The position numbers were made by a program, and so were the translations under genes. From the IMG/VR virus record IMGVR_UViG_3300028361_000037, positions 1-52,939 of that record: a stretch of 52,939 nucleotides of DNA. One strand, given 5' to 3'. Below the pieces are notes generated by a model. It was not told the DNA's origin and searched no databases. It saw nothing but the letters and a program-made list of their open reading frames with translations. Shown piece after piece: positions 18,192-28,211 of this stretch. This DNA is from a virus. The stretch's first letter is position 1. Every line of letters starts with the position of its first letter.

Positions 18192-19974
18192 CTGCTGTAC
18201 TTTCTGTATTAATTGAAAATCTATCTGTTATTCTATCACCAGTAGGGTCGGCTGGGAATTTACTGTAGTAAAGTTTCCATAACCCAAATTGGTCTTGTCT
18301 TGTTAATGCAAAGGTTTGACTATTATATAAATAGTGAACACCATTTAAAAATGGGTAATCAATCGATTGAGAATCCGTTTCGTTAAAACCAATATCTAAT
18401 AAATCCCTCCATAAAATTCTACCATCATCCATTTCTTTAGCATATAATGGAATCCCATCCGTATCCGAATCACCCTCTTCTATGTAATTGGAAAACTCCC
18501 TAATTTTTATTTTATGATGCGGTTGATAAAAATATCCTTCTTGTCTTGGTCCTAGGTTTATTTGTTCGTTAGTGTTAGATAACTTATTTTTTAAGTAGGT
18601 GATAGGTGATGACGATTCTCTATTTATTGTGTTAAATCTATGTGAAATAACAGCTAAAATAGTTTCATCCAATAATGTTTCATTGTACTCCACTAAATCC
18701 CCATAAAATTCGTTATTATTCGTAAACCCATTATTATTATCTATCATAACGTTATTTTCAAATGGTGTATGTGATTTAAAAGGAATAGAACCACCATTAT
18801 GAATTTTGTTTATAACTGGAACTGATTGTAAATACTCATGAAACCCACTATCGTTTAATCTTTCTAAAAAGGGTGTTTCAATCCCAGAAGATACATTCGT
18901 AAATAAACCATTACTAGAGGTTTTTATAGTAGTAACGTAAATCTCGCTAATAGGTCTACCTAGATTATCGGTTAAACCATTAACATCAATATCTTCATTT
19001 AAAACATATTGAACTATTTGGTCATTAAAGATATTTTGACTAAAACCTAATTGATAAGATTCATAATCATCTGATTCCATATATTCCGACAATCTAGTTT
19101 TTATTTTTGAAAATTTTCTAAAATAATATTCAGATTCTGATTCGTTTACTATTTTTTTAAACCTAGATGAATTACTTATCGCACCTGTATTTGGAGCATT
19201 AATTGTAAAATAATAATTTTTGTAATCACCATTATCTAAACCAACTGAAACCACTTCGTGAATACCATTATACCCACTAGTTCCAGTAATTTTAACGGTA
19301 TCCCCAATAGTTAAATTATGGTTACAAGCTATCCCAAATGCAGTCATTTCTTTTGTTGAAACAGTTACTGTTTTAGTTTCAATAATTAGAAGACCACCGT
19401 TAACCATTGGGTGTGCTCTATCAGCCGATTTTGGATATGTTATCACAATTTCCCAGTTTTTTACTGGAGTATTTTCTGATGTTTTTATTAGTGGGTTATT
19501 GTCTGGTAGAAACGAAAATCTACTTCTTTTTGGCTCCATATCATTAAAACCACAAACCCCCTTTATATTTTTGTTTGGTTCGTAATAACCGAACCAACCA
19601 TCTTTTTCTTTTAGATTATTAGTAATGGATTCATTAAAATATAAATCGTTACTATCCATTATGCTGTTATTTTTAGGTAATGTTTTATCTAAAAATTCAA
19701 TTTTATTAAACCCAGCTATGGTGTTTTTATCTAATAAAATTGAATTAGTTAAATTAAACAATGGGTTAGAAACCAATGGGTTTATTGTTCCAATTAAACG
19801 ATAGAAACTACATCTTTGTCTTTCAGTATTAAACCTATCTGCAAGATTTACTATTCGATTTATCTCGTTAGTTGGTAGAAGTTTATTTTTACCACTAATA
19901 TTTAAATTTAATAAAACATCTTTATTAACGGAATCTTTTGATTTCTCATTATTTAATCTTTGTTGAATTCTCAT
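18181..19974 (-). CDS. Large baseplate-region protein of unknown function (597 aa)
   Basis: No family is recognised with certainty. The N-terminus is basic and helical (MRIQQRLNNEKSKDSVNKDV). The middle contains a small beta domain with HNLTIGDTVKITGTSGYNG and HEVVSVG, resembling the short barrel-like modules seen in tail proteins. It overlaps the 1408-residue gene by 4 nt (ATGA-type) and the next gene by 11 nt. Its order after genes 25 and 6 and the 1408-residue gene makes a T4 gp7/gp8-like wedge role possible by synteny, but I see no sequence motif that proves it. Confidence 0.5.
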   Translation of the reverse strand: MRIQQRLNNEKSKDSVNKDVLLNLNISGKNKLLPTNEINRIVNLADRFNTERQRCSFYRLIGTINPLVSNPLFNLTNSILLDKNTIAGFNKIEFLDKTLPKNNSIMDSNDLYFNESITNNLKEKDGWFGYYEPNKNIKGVCGFNDMEPKRSRFSFLPDNNPLIKTSENTPVKNWEIVITYPKSADRAHPMVNGGLLIIETKTVTVSTKEMTAFGIACNHNLTIGDTVKITGTSGYNGIHEVVSVGLDNGDYKNYYFTINAPNTGAISNSSRFKKIVNESESEYYFRKFSKIKTRLSEYMESDDYESYQLGFSQNIFNDQIVQYVLNEDIDVNGLTDNLGRPISEIYVTTIKTSSNGLFTNVSSGIETPFLERLNDSGFHEYLQSVPVINKIHNGGSIPFKSHTPFENNVMIDNNNGFTNNNEFYGDLVEYNETLLDETILAVISHRFNTINRESSSPITYLKNKLSNTNEQINLGPRQEGYFYQPHHKIKIREFSNYIEEGDSDTDGIPLYAKEMDDGRILWRDLLDIGFNETDSQSIDYPFLNGVHYLYNSQTFALTRQDQFGLWKLYYSKFPADPTGDRITDRFSINTESTADEC

Positions 19975-22900
19975 TGTGGTAGGGTTATGTTAATGGATAT
20001 GGTATTTGAAACACAACCCTTATTATCTATTACTCTTACTTTTACTGTACAGTTAGTGGCGTTTTGACCATTAACTTGTGCAACGTTTCCAGTAATTAAT
20101 TGTTCGTTAGTAATCATTGTTGTTGTTTGTTCAGAACCAATAACTTGACTAGGTGTTTGACCACCAATTAGTCTTCTTGCTGTTACTTGATATTTCACCT
20201 CGTAAGGTCCTCTATTTACTTCATTTGACAATAAATGACTAATATTAAATTTAAACTTAACTGTTGAATTTGAAAGTTGTATAACTTGGTTACCCGCAAC
20301 TATCATTAATGGAACTAATGGGAGTATCATTTCTGAAGTATCAATTTCTATTATTTCACTAAAGCATGTATATTCAATGTTGGCCATCCTTAGTTCCATA
20401 CCACCAAACGGGAGTTTAGTTCTTGGTATGTTAAAGGTTAAAACACTATCACTATCAATGTAACCATTAACAGTTATTCGTTTCCAATCTTCAGAAGAAT
20501 TTAATGAATACTGAATATAAACTTGTGACCCACTGTAAGGTGAAGTAACTTTAAATTTAATAACATACTCAGTTGCACTACATTGACGAGCTAGTGTAGT
20601 CTCATCTGCTTTTTCTATTTCCATAAATGGTGTAATACTGATAATTTCTATCTCTTCTTGTACAGTCGTATTAAAATTATCAGTAACCTTAATGGTGTAT
20701 CGACCATTTGCTAAATTTTGATTAGACAAATCAAAATTCTCGTAACCATTATCAGCAGTCACATAGGTAACAAACGGTCGTTGACCACCTACTATTAAAG
20801 TGTTTATTATACCGATTGTATCACCAAAACAAAGATTATCCTGTTTAGTGAGTGCTAACGTAAATAATGATGCACCTGAAACAACTAAACCCGTAATTAT
20901 TATCGACCCACCAACTGAATCAAAAACAATTAATCTATAATCATCTTGGGGTAAATCACGTATAGTTATAGGTGACACATAGAGTTCATTAGTAATTATA
21001 TTATCACCACTACTATTTTTTAAAGTATAAGTATATGGGGAAGTACCACCACCAATATTAGATAAACTAATTTCTCCATCGGGAGATAAAACACTTGTAC
21101 TATTTTTATTAACACTTGCGTCAGCAAATAAACTAAGTGGGTTACTAATAGTAAACGATTGATTTACAGGTACACCGTTTGAATCACTAGAAGATATTGT
21201 ATATATTCCTATAGTTAAACCAGTAATTGTTACAGTTGATTCAGTTGAACCACTAAAACTATACCCATTCGGGCCACTTAAAACAAAAGTATAGTTTGGT
21301 GAACCACCAACAAATGTTATTACAACTGTACCATCTAATGTCCCGATTGCCGAAACCGCAGTAGTTGAAATTAAAATATTGAATTCAGAGACAATTGTTG
21401 GGTCACAATAATTAAAAAATGATTGTTTCAATTTACCTAAACTATTTTTTCTTGGAGATAAACCAAAATAAAAATAATATGAGTTTTCGTATTGTCCAAA
21501 GTTCTTATCACCCACAATCACACCACCTTTTCTGTAGTTTCTAAAATCAATATATTCAAAACCGTTTACCTTTTCTCCAGTTACTTGATTTACAGCTGTG
21601 AAATCATAAATAGAGTCATTTAAAAGGTTAAAATTTGTGTTAAAACCACTTCCATATAATTCTTCAAGTTTCCATTTTTTTCGGTCTTTATTTAATGCAT
21701 AAAAAGCGTCTCTAAACCATTTTACTCTTGAACCATCAGTTACGTCAATGTCGTCAATACCAATGTTTGTATCAGCTTTGCTACCACCTTCATCTTCTCT
21801 ATTTTTGTCATTTTCAACTCCGTATTCGCATATATGTCTCATATTTAGACATTGTCTATAGTCGCTTCGTAAACCAAAACAGTCTATGTTGAAAAATAAA
21901 CTTCTATCTTCTCCGTTACCAACTTTGACTTGACCAGTCTCACTTACTTTATCATTTTCAATTAAATTTATGTCTGGTGGTAGTTTATATGTTGTTGAAA
22001 CTAAATCATTAACTAAGTTTGGAACACCTTGCCAATCGCATTCAAATACTGACCCCAATAAAATAATATCAGTGGCAAATAATTTCAAACTACCATCGTG
22101 CGTTGACCCAGCATAAAAGAATTCATCGTTTTTCTTTTTAACTAAACCTTCCCTTATTGATGACGATTGTTCAGCCTCTTCAGAACGTTTACCACCAGAA
22201 AAACAACTATCCACTAACCTATTATTAAAACATTTATTGTCAGGGATACCATCTTCATTGTTGTCAACTCCACCAGCACTTATACCAAAATCTCGACAAT
22301 CATACTCGCAGAATAGTTCACGTCCTTTATTTCTTTTTGATTTTGAAATAACAAATGAATATAAAGAACCATTAATCCAATCATTATAAAAATCGAATTT
22401 AAATAACTCTAAAGATTTAGCCATTTCAAAAGCGACACAATCAGATAAACCACATAAATCAAATATGTCATTAGTGCCATGACATATATCATCAACACCT
22501 TCCAAAGTACTTAACGTAGTTTTACCTAAACCTATTGGTATGCGTCCTCCTAAACAACCAGGTGCATAAATCCTAGCATTTTCGCCACAAGTAGCATGTA
22601 GACAAGGAACATACTTTAATGGGGTTATTGGTTTAAAACACAGAATCTTAAGCAACCTAATGATTCTAGCAGCACGACATAAGCTACCAGTAATAAGGTT
22701 TATAATACGAATTATCGTAATATTTAATGTGTAAATCAACGTATTAATAATAGTGATTATTGCTGAGTTGATTATAAACATTATATAACCAACAATTTGG
22801 ATTAATAGACAGATAATGAAAAACAAAGCAGTAAATTTTACGTTCACTTTATTATACGGGAACGGTGTTTTATCTCCTATGCAATCATCCACATTCTTTA

Positions 22901-24197
22901 TTCCAGTTATTTGTCTTCCACCACCTGAAAACCCACTAGTTTGGAACCTTGAAATATAATTTGATACCGAATATATTTTATTCCAATATAAATCCCTAAA
23001 ACTAGTTTCTTTTGTTAATACACCAAACTCATAATCTACTTCATCTGATTTTGTTGGGTTATTCGGAACTAAATATTTAGCTCTAGCGTTCTGATTAGGA
23101 TTAATAGAATCATCCATACTAATTTTAAATCTAACCGAAGCCTTGGTAGGGATACCCTTATTTGGGTCGTCAGAAAGCGTAAGTTCGCCAAATTCATCAG
23201 TAATCACATAATCTAAATTCATTGGTACTTGATAAGCCCAAGAACCATTTTCATCAATAAGTTGTCCACCGTTTACTGTAAATTCTTCAATCTCACCATT
23301 AATTGTTTTACGAATCATATCAATAGTCCCTTCACTACTTATTTGACGACACAAAATACCTAATCCTTTTCTAGGTGTACAACTTTGAGTTACTGCTGCT
23401 TGTTCTTGGTCCCCAAATATACTACCCATAAAGATAGCTGATGGTTGTATGGTGTAATTTAAATCTAAATCAACTCTTGTTATACCTATCTCGCAATTGT
23501 CTATATCACCCCAAAAAGGTTGTACGTTAACACCAATATTAGCTGATTTTACCTGAACTAATTTATCTAAATTGGTCCCACCCTTAAATTTTGTTGTTGT
23601 TTCGAATAAGTTAACTTGTGCTCCTTGAGAAATACTATCATAAGGTCTTTGAGATGCTATACCAATATCTGATATATCAGCATCTACATGAATTGTATGG
23701 TTACCAACTGGTACACCAAAAATCATGAAATCTCCAGCGTAATTTGTTGTTGTGGTAAATTTATAATATTTTGAATAAATTTCAAATGTTTCTGGGTTAT
23801 CTAAAATTTCTCTTTTTGATGGGAAAGTACCAATTGGTGTAAAACAAGGGTTTCCGTTGTCTGAATTGGTTGGAAGTAAATTATATCTAACCCCAAAAAA
23901 ATCCTTGTCACTAACTATGTCATAAGGATAAAGGTTTTTAATTTCTGAATTTTCATTATCGATTTCATCTATTGGTATAAAAACACTAACCTTGGCGTTT
24001 GGAACACCAAAACCACTATTCATTATCACCCTACCAGTAACAACACCGTAATCAGAACAAAAGTTTCTATACGCATCTTCTTGTGATATTTTTAGTGAAA
24101 GAATCTCAATAAAATCAAAATCTTGTTCTAGTTTTACCTTTAAATATTTATCCCCTCCATTAGGCTTAGTCCTAATCCTAACAGTGTTGTTAGACAT
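19971..24197 (-). CDS. Giant baseplate-region protein with CarboxypepD-like and SprB-like domains
   Basis: The 1408-residue protein starts with a polar region and, around residues 50-185, a carboxypeptidase-regulatory-like beta fold (VVTGRVIMNSGFGVPNAKVS, then NYAGDFMIFGVPVGNHTIHV). Around 449-505 lies a long hydrophobic stretch (FFIICLLIQIVGYIMFIINS followed by similar Ile-rich sequence) that could form two membrane helices, odd for a baseplate protein. Around 945-1190 are three SprB-like repeats (GTLDGTVVITFVGGSPNYTF; GIYTISSSDSNG). SprB repeats are known from the gliding adhesin of flavobacteria. It may bridge baseplate and host surface or insert into the envelope; both are inferences. Confidence 0.65.
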   Translation of the reverse strand: MSNNTVRIRTKPNGGDKYLKVKLEQDFDFIEILSLKISQEDAYRNFCSDYGVVTGRVIMNSGFGVPNAKVSVFIPIDEIDNENSEIKNLYPYDIVSDKDFFGVRYNLLPTNSDNGNPCFTPIGTFPSKREILDNPETFEIYSKYYKFTTTTNYAGDFMIFGVPVGNHTIHVDADISDIGIASQRPYDSISQGAQVNLFETTTKFKGGTNLDKLVQVKSANIGVNVQPFWGDIDNCEIGITRVDLDLNYTIQPSAIFMGSIFGDQEQAAVTQSCTPRKGLGILCRQISSEGTIDMIRKTINGEIEEFTVNGGQLIDENGSWAYQVPMNLDYVITDEFGELTLSDDPNKGIPTKASVRFKISMDDSINPNQNARAKYLVPNNPTKSDEVDYEFGVLTKETSFRDLYWNKIYSVSNYISRFQTSGFSGGGRQITGIKNVDDCIGDKTPFPYNKVNVKFTALFFIICLLIQIVGYIMFIINSAIITIINTLIYTLNITIIRIINLITGSLCRAARIIRLLKILCFKPITPLKYVPCLHATCGENARIYAPGCLGGRIPIGLGKTTLSTLEGVDDICHGTNDIFDLCGLSDCVAFEMAKSLELFKFDFYNDWINGSLYSFVISKSKRNKGRELFCEYDCRDFGISAGGVDNNEDGIPDNKCFNNRLVDSCFSGGKRSEEAEQSSSIREGLVKKKNDEFFYAGSTHDGSLKLFATDIILLGSVFECDWQGVPNLVNDLVSTTYKLPPDINLIENDKVSETGQVKVGNGEDRSLFFNIDCFGLRSDYRQCLNMRHICEYGVENDKNREDEGGSKADTNIGIDDIDVTDGSRVKWFRDAFYALNKDRKKWKLEELYGSGFNTNFNLLNDSIYDFTAVNQVTGEKVNGFEYIDFRNYRKGGVIVGDKNFGQYENSYYFYFGLSPRKNSLGKLKQSFFNYCDPTIVSEFNILISTTAVSAIGTLDGTVVITFVGGSPNYTFVLSGPNGYSFSGSTESTVTITGLTIGIYTISSSDSNGVPVNQSFTISNPLSLFADASVNKNSTSVLSPDGEISLSNIGGGTSPYTYTLKNSSGDNIITNELYVSPITIRDLPQDDYRLIVFDSVGGSIIITGLVVSGASLFTLALTKQDNLCFGDTIGIINTLIVGGQRPFVTYVTADNGYENFDLSNQNLANGRYTIKVTDNFNTTVQEEIEIISITPFMEIEKADETTLARQCSATEYVIKFKVTSPYSGSQVYIQYSLNSSEDWKRITVNGYIDSDSVLTFNIPRTKLPFGGMELRMANIEYTCFSEIIEIDTSEMILPLVPLMIVAGNQVIQLSNSTVKFKFNISHLLSNEVNRGPYEVKYQVTARRLIGGQTPSQVIGSEQTTTMITNEQLITGNVAQVNGQNATNCTVKVRVIDNKGCVSNTISINITLPQ

Positions 24198-24209
24198 ATT
24201 TTGTTTTTT

Positions 24210-24548
24210 TTATTTATTCGTTATATCCTCAACGTTTAACATTAAATATTCGTCATCGTCATCATCTTCGTCATCGTAATAATCGTCTTCGTTATTTTTA
24301 TCTTTTTTATTATAAAGTTTTTTCCATTTATTAATACTTTGAACGAAATCAACTTTTTTATTTAAAACAATCACATCAAACATAAACCATATAACCGCCA
24401 ACATTATTATCGGTAATAACATTAAACCAATCAAAAATCCGATAAATTTAATAATATATTTAATTATATTGGAGTCATCCCCCCTCATTTTTTTATCCGA
24501 CACTACAAGATTATCACTAATAGTATCACTTTTACATCCACAACCCAT
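24210..24548 (-). CDS. Small membrane protein with Cys-rich N-terminus and acidic tail
   Basis: The 112-residue protein begins MGCGCKS and has one long hydrophobic segment (about residues 28-58, FIGFLIGLMLLPIIMLAVIW). It ends with a run of Asp, Glu and Tyr (YYDDEDDDDDEY) and a short tail. It lies 12 nt upstream of the 1408-residue gene, which itself has a hydrophobic segment, so the two could interact in the membrane. A role as a DNA-ejection channel component or an assembly scaffold at the membrane is possible but unsupported by motif. The family is not one I can name. Confidence 0.6.
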   Translation of the reverse strand: MGCGCKSDTISDNLVVSDKKMRGDDSNIIKYIIKFIGFLIGLMLLPIIMLAVIWFMFDVIVLNKKVDFVQSINKWKKLYNKKDKNNEDDYYDDEDDDDDEYLMLNVEDITNK

Positions 24549-24593
24549 ATTTTTTTTTATTAAATATAATGTTTATTTTACAAAAGGAAAATA

Positions 24594-26411
24594 TTACCTA
24601 ACACGAATTTGAATATCTTTTGATGGGTTCTTAATTTCAAACATTGTTGTTGGTTCGCCAAATACAGTAGCGTCACTAGATAAAGATATTTCTCTAGTCT
24701 GCTGGTCAATATATTCTTGAGAAATTTCATTTAAACTATACTCACCTCCAACCTTATTTATTACTCTAATATCCATAACGTTTAACACACCACCAACATT
24801 GTTAATTAGTTCTATTAATTGAGACATATATATATTATCACCCATTTGAAATTTATTTATATCCATATAATTTCTAATCTCAGTTATGACTTGACTCATA
24901 ATTTGAGCTTGTGGGAATTGTTTGTCGATGTATAAATCAACCTCAAAAGCTAAATTAACAATTCTACCATTACTAACCTGAATATAATCATTAAGCATTT
25001 TATAGTCAGCTAAATAGGTTACAATATTTTCATTTAGAACACTAGTAGAATTATTTGATAATTTACCGTTACTATCTAGACCTAAAATATATATTTTTAT
25101 TTTATTTTGTTCTTCTAACACACCGCATCTAAAGGGTATACCGAATTTTCCTGGCATTTTAGATATTCTGGTCTGGTAATCTTTAATTGTAACCGCTCTA
25201 TTTTGAGAAGCAAAATTATAACGTACCATGTGTTTTATTTCATCTACACTTGGTGCATCTTTACCACCTAAAGCTGGAAATAAATTGTTTACCTTTAATG
25301 AATCCCTTACAGCTTTATTTTTTGCTTGGTCAACACCGTTAATGATTAGATTTAAAATACCTAGACTATTAATTATGTTTGGACCTAAATTAGTGTTAGC
25401 ACCACCACCTACTCTGTATCTAATAAACATAGTATTGTTAGCACTCGGAACGGTACCCAATGACAAATTATTAATAAAATTACCAATTTGATTCACTAAA
25501 GCCGCATTTGAATCGAATTCATTTAAACTACTAGTATCTTGCGTACCAGCACCGAATATTAACTTTGTAAAACCTAAATCAGTGTATTCACTGATGAATT
25601 TTTTTGTGACTGAAATCCATTTTCCTGGTCTTGCCATAGAAGCGTCAGATATTTTAGTTATATCTTCTACAAATATTTTATCTTCAGCCAACGCATCTAC
25701 TTCATACCATCTATTGTTAGCATCAACAAATTTATCTATTGTTGGTTCTGAACTAAAACTAGTGCCTTGTAAGGTAATAACTGAATCAATTGATAGAACA
25801 TTGTCCTCTGGTAATATTATCTCAAGAAAAGGTCTCACATCACCTTGCGTTAACACTCTTTTTAAAATTCTAGTATAACCGTTAGTTACTATTTCTCTTT
25901 TTATTAAAGTATAGTTAATTAAATTACCATTTGAATTAAAATTTGGTATTATTAATCTGTTTGGAATACCACCAAGTGTAAATGGATTAGAAAAATCAAT
26001 GTCTGATGTGGTTTCAAATACTTTACCACCACCAGAAACTTGAGCACCACTTTTAATTATTGGTGTGTATGATAGGTCAAAAGTATCACCGTTTATTGGA
26101 ACAGTTATGTTAAAATCAACAATAGTAACACTAGGTCTTTTTCCAGGTATCTTTAACCCAAAAGTTCTAGCCATTGACAAAACTGACTTTCTTTCTCTAG
26201 CATAGTCTATTTGCGTTTCTTGGAACATCCTATCAGTATTTACCGATAACATATCTCCAACGGCAGCGTTTAATTCTAAAAGCATCATACCTACTGATGC
26301 ATCATTAAAATCGTTAAAAATATCTGGATAATATTGTCTAACCATACTTACTAATTCAGTACGTATATCTGCGAAATTTCTTGCCGTATAACCGATTCCC
26401 TTATTTGCCAT
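24594..26411 (-). CDS. 6: Baseplate wedge protein gp6 (baseplate J family)
   Basis: The 605-residue protein matches the T4 gp6/P2 gpJ baseplate family. The N-terminus has ARNFADIRTELVSMVRQYYP and then FNDFNDASVGMMLLELNAAV and MFQETQIDYARERKSVLSMA, which are hallmark segments. Later, AVTIKDYQTRISKMPGKFG and the C-terminal YIDKQFPQAQIMSQVITEIR are also typical. In T4, gp6 forms the inner iris of the baseplate by dimerising with gp53, gp7 and gp25. Its neighbour gene 25 is separated from it only by an inserted rightward endonuclease gene. The length is close to T4 gp6. Confidence 0.92.
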   Translation of the reverse strand: MANKGIGYTARNFADIRTELVSMVRQYYPDIFNDFNDASVGMMLLELNAAVGDMLSVNTDRMFQETQIDYARERKSVLSMARTFGLKIPGKRPSVTIVDFNITVPINGDTFDLSYTPIIKSGAQVSGGGKVFETTSDIDFSNPFTLGGIPNRLIIPNFNSNGNLINYTLIKREIVTNGYTRILKRVLTQGDVRPFLEIILPEDNVLSIDSVITLQGTSFSSEPTIDKFVDANNRWYEVDALAEDKIFVEDITKISDASMARPGKWISVTKKFISEYTDLGFTKLIFGAGTQDTSSLNEFDSNAALVNQIGNFINNLSLGTVPSANNTMFIRYRVGGGANTNLGPNIINSLGILNLIINGVDQAKNKAVRDSLKVNNLFPALGGKDAPSVDEIKHMVRYNFASQNRAVTIKDYQTRISKMPGKFGIPFRCGVLEEQNKIKIYILGLDSNGKLSNNSTSVLNENIVTYLADYKMLNDYIQVSNGRIVNLAFEVDLYIDKQFPQAQIMSQVITEIRNYMDINKFQMGDNIYMSQLIELINNVGGVLNVMDIRVINKVGGEYSLNEISQEYIDQQTREISLSSDATVFGEPTTMFEIKNPSKDIQIRVR

Positions 26412-26446
26412 CTTAATTATTTATAAATAAATATAATCATTTAACT

Positions 26447-26478
26447 TTATTTGTAAATAATTGTTTATTTACAAATAA
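26447..26478. promoter_or_regulatory. 14-bp perfect dyad between divergent gp6 and endonuclease genes
   Basis: Arms 26447-26460 (TTATTTGTAAATAA) and 26465-26478 are perfect reverse complements around a 4-nt loop. The dyad lies between two divergent start codons (26411 and 26529) and could be an operator or a hairpin in either leader. Confidence 0.6.
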
Positions 26479-26493
26479 TTAATTATTTTTTCG

Positions 26494-26501
26494 TACATTT
26501 G
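26494..26501 (+). promoter_or_regulatory. Bacteroidota -7 box (TACATTTG) for the homing endonuclease gene
   Basis: TACATTTG followed by C fits TAnnTTTG. It lies 27 nt upstream of the ATG at 26529. No -33 TTG at the usual spacing was seen. It argues for the ATG at 26529 rather than the upstream TTG at 26499, which overlaps the box. Confidence 0.45.
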
Positions 26502-26528
26502 CGTAGTTATAATAAAGAAACAATAAGT

Positions 26529-28211
26529 ATGAAAAAAAAGACAATAGAAGATTTTATTTTAGAATCAAATAAAATACATAACAGTAAATATGATTATACT
26601 AATTCAGTTTATATAGATAATAACACTAAACTTAAGATAATATGTAGTGAGCATGGTGAATTTGAACAGAAACCTAATAAACACATTTGTAATAAACAAG
26701 GTTGTCCAAAATGTGGTTCAAGTAAAACTAGTGATAAACAGAAGAACACAATCGAATTCTTTATTCAAAAGGCTAATGAGGTACATAGTGATAAATATGA
26801 TTACTCAAAGGTTATATATAAGAACACTAAAACTAAGGTTATAATAATTTGTCCTATCCATGGTGAATTCGAACAAACGCCAGATAATCATTTATCTGGT
26901 AGAGGATGTATGTACTGTGGTGGTACAATTAAAATGGATGGAAAGTTATTTATATCTAAAGCTCAAAAAATACATAACAATAAATACGATTATTCAAAAG
27001 TTGTTTATACTAATTCTAGAACTAAAGTCACTATAATTTGTGCTATTCATGGTGAATTCGAACAAACACCAAATAACCATCTATCCAAAGAGCAAGGTTG
27101 TTTTGAATGTTTAGGTAAAATATACAATACCGACACTTTTAAAACTATATGTAGTATAGTTCATAATAATAAATATGATTACTCAAAAGTAATCTACAAT
27201 AACTCTCAGGGTGAAGTCGAAATAATTTGTCCTATTCATGGTGAATTTAATCAAAGGGTTGATTCACATAGACAAGGAAATGGTTGTATTAAATGTTCAA
27301 ATAATGGTACATCGTCTCATGAAATTGAAATAAAGACTTTTATAAAATCACTTGACGTTAAAATTATAGAGAATACTAGAAAAATAATAAAATCATTTGA
27401 ATTAGATATTTATTTACCAGACCATAAAATAGCTATTGAATATAATGGGTTATATTGGCATTCCGAAATATATAAAGATAAAAATTACCACCTCAATAAA
27501 ACACAATTATGTTCAGAACAAGATATTCAATTAATACACATATTTGAGGATGAATGGTTAAATAAACAAGATATTGTTAAATCTAGACTTAAAAATATTC
27601 TTGGTTTAACACAAAAAAGAGTTTATGGTAGAAAATGTGAAATAAAAGAGGTATCAACAAAACAAGTCAGAGAATTTTTAATTAATAATCATTTACAAGG
27701 ATATAGTAATTCAAGTATTAGGTTAGGGTTATATTATGAAAACAAGTTAGTTTCTTTAATGACTTTTGGTAATTTAAGAAAGATTTTAGGTCAAAATAAA
27801 AAAGAAAACTCATATGAATTACTTAGATTTGTCAATGAGTTAGATACGAGTGTAATTGGTGGGGCCGATAAATTATTTAAATATTTTATAAAAAATTATA
27901 ACCCAAAAGAAGTTATTAGTTATGCCGATAAACGATGGAGTGTTGGTAATTTATATGAAAAATTAGGTTTTGAATTTATTCATGACTCGAAACCTAGCTA
28001 TTTTTATATTATAAATAAAGAAAGGAAATATAGGTTTAATTACCGAAAAGATTTGTTAGTTAAAGATGGTTATGATAAAACCAAGTCAGAACATGACATA
28101 ATGTTAGAAAGAGGTATTTATCGAATTTATGACTCTGGTAATAAAAAATATATTTTAAAATTTTTTACTATTTTGTTTATATGTTTACAACAATCATATC
28201 TGATGTTGTAA
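26529..28211 (+). CDS. Free-standing Vsr-type homing endonuclease with four zinc-finger-like repeats
   Basis: This rightward 560-residue protein opens with four ~60-residue repeats of the pattern IHNNKYDYSKVxYxN, then IICPIHGEFEQ and GCxxC, probably zinc-binding DNA-recognition units. A Vsr-like nuclease core follows (FELDIYLPDHKIAIEYNGLY, with WHSE and IHIFEDEW), related to PD-(D/E)XK and very-short-patch-repair enzymes. A C-terminal domain (RFVNELDTSVIGGADKLF; YADKRWSVGNLYEKLGFEF) is common to phage enzymes of this type. It interrupts the gp25-gp6 pair on the opposite strand, a typical homing insertion. Its last ~12 residues run antisense into gene 25. The start at ATG 26529 fits the promoter box. 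Confidence 0.85.
   Translation: MKKKTIEDFILESNKIHNSKYDYTNSVYIDNNTKLKIICSEHGEFEQKPNKHICNKQGCPKCGSSKTSDKQKNTIEFFIQKANEVHSDKYDYSKVIYKNTKTKVIIICPIHGEFEQTPDNHLSGRGCMYCGGTIKMDGKLFISKAQKIHNNKYDYSKVVYTNSRTKVTIICAIHGEFEQTPNNHLSKEQGCFECLGKIYNTDTFKTICSIVHNNKYDYSKVIYNNSQGEVEIICPIHGEFNQRVDSHRQGNGCIKCSNNGTSSHEIEIKTFIKSLDVKIIENTRKIIKSFELDIYLPDHKIAIEYNGLYWHSEIYKDKNYHLNKTQLCSEQDIQLIHIFEDEWLNKQDIVKSRLKNILGLTQKRVYGRKCEIKEVSTKQVREFLINNHLQGYSNSSIRLGLYYENKLVSLMTFGNLRKILGQNKKENSYELLRFVNELDTSVIGGADKLFKYFIKNYNPKEVISYADKRWSVGNLYEKLGFEFIHDSKPSYFYIINKERKYRFNYRKDLLVKDGYDKTKSEHDIMLERGIYRIYDSGNKKYILKFFTILFICLQQSYLML

Noticed and set aside
26418-26425. TATAAATA sequences (T4 late-promoter consensus) on the minus strand before gene 6, nrdB and the 157-residue gene.
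   Set aside because: The genome is so AT-rich that this octamer is expected often, and it occurs equally before non-structural genes, so I could not separate signal from background.
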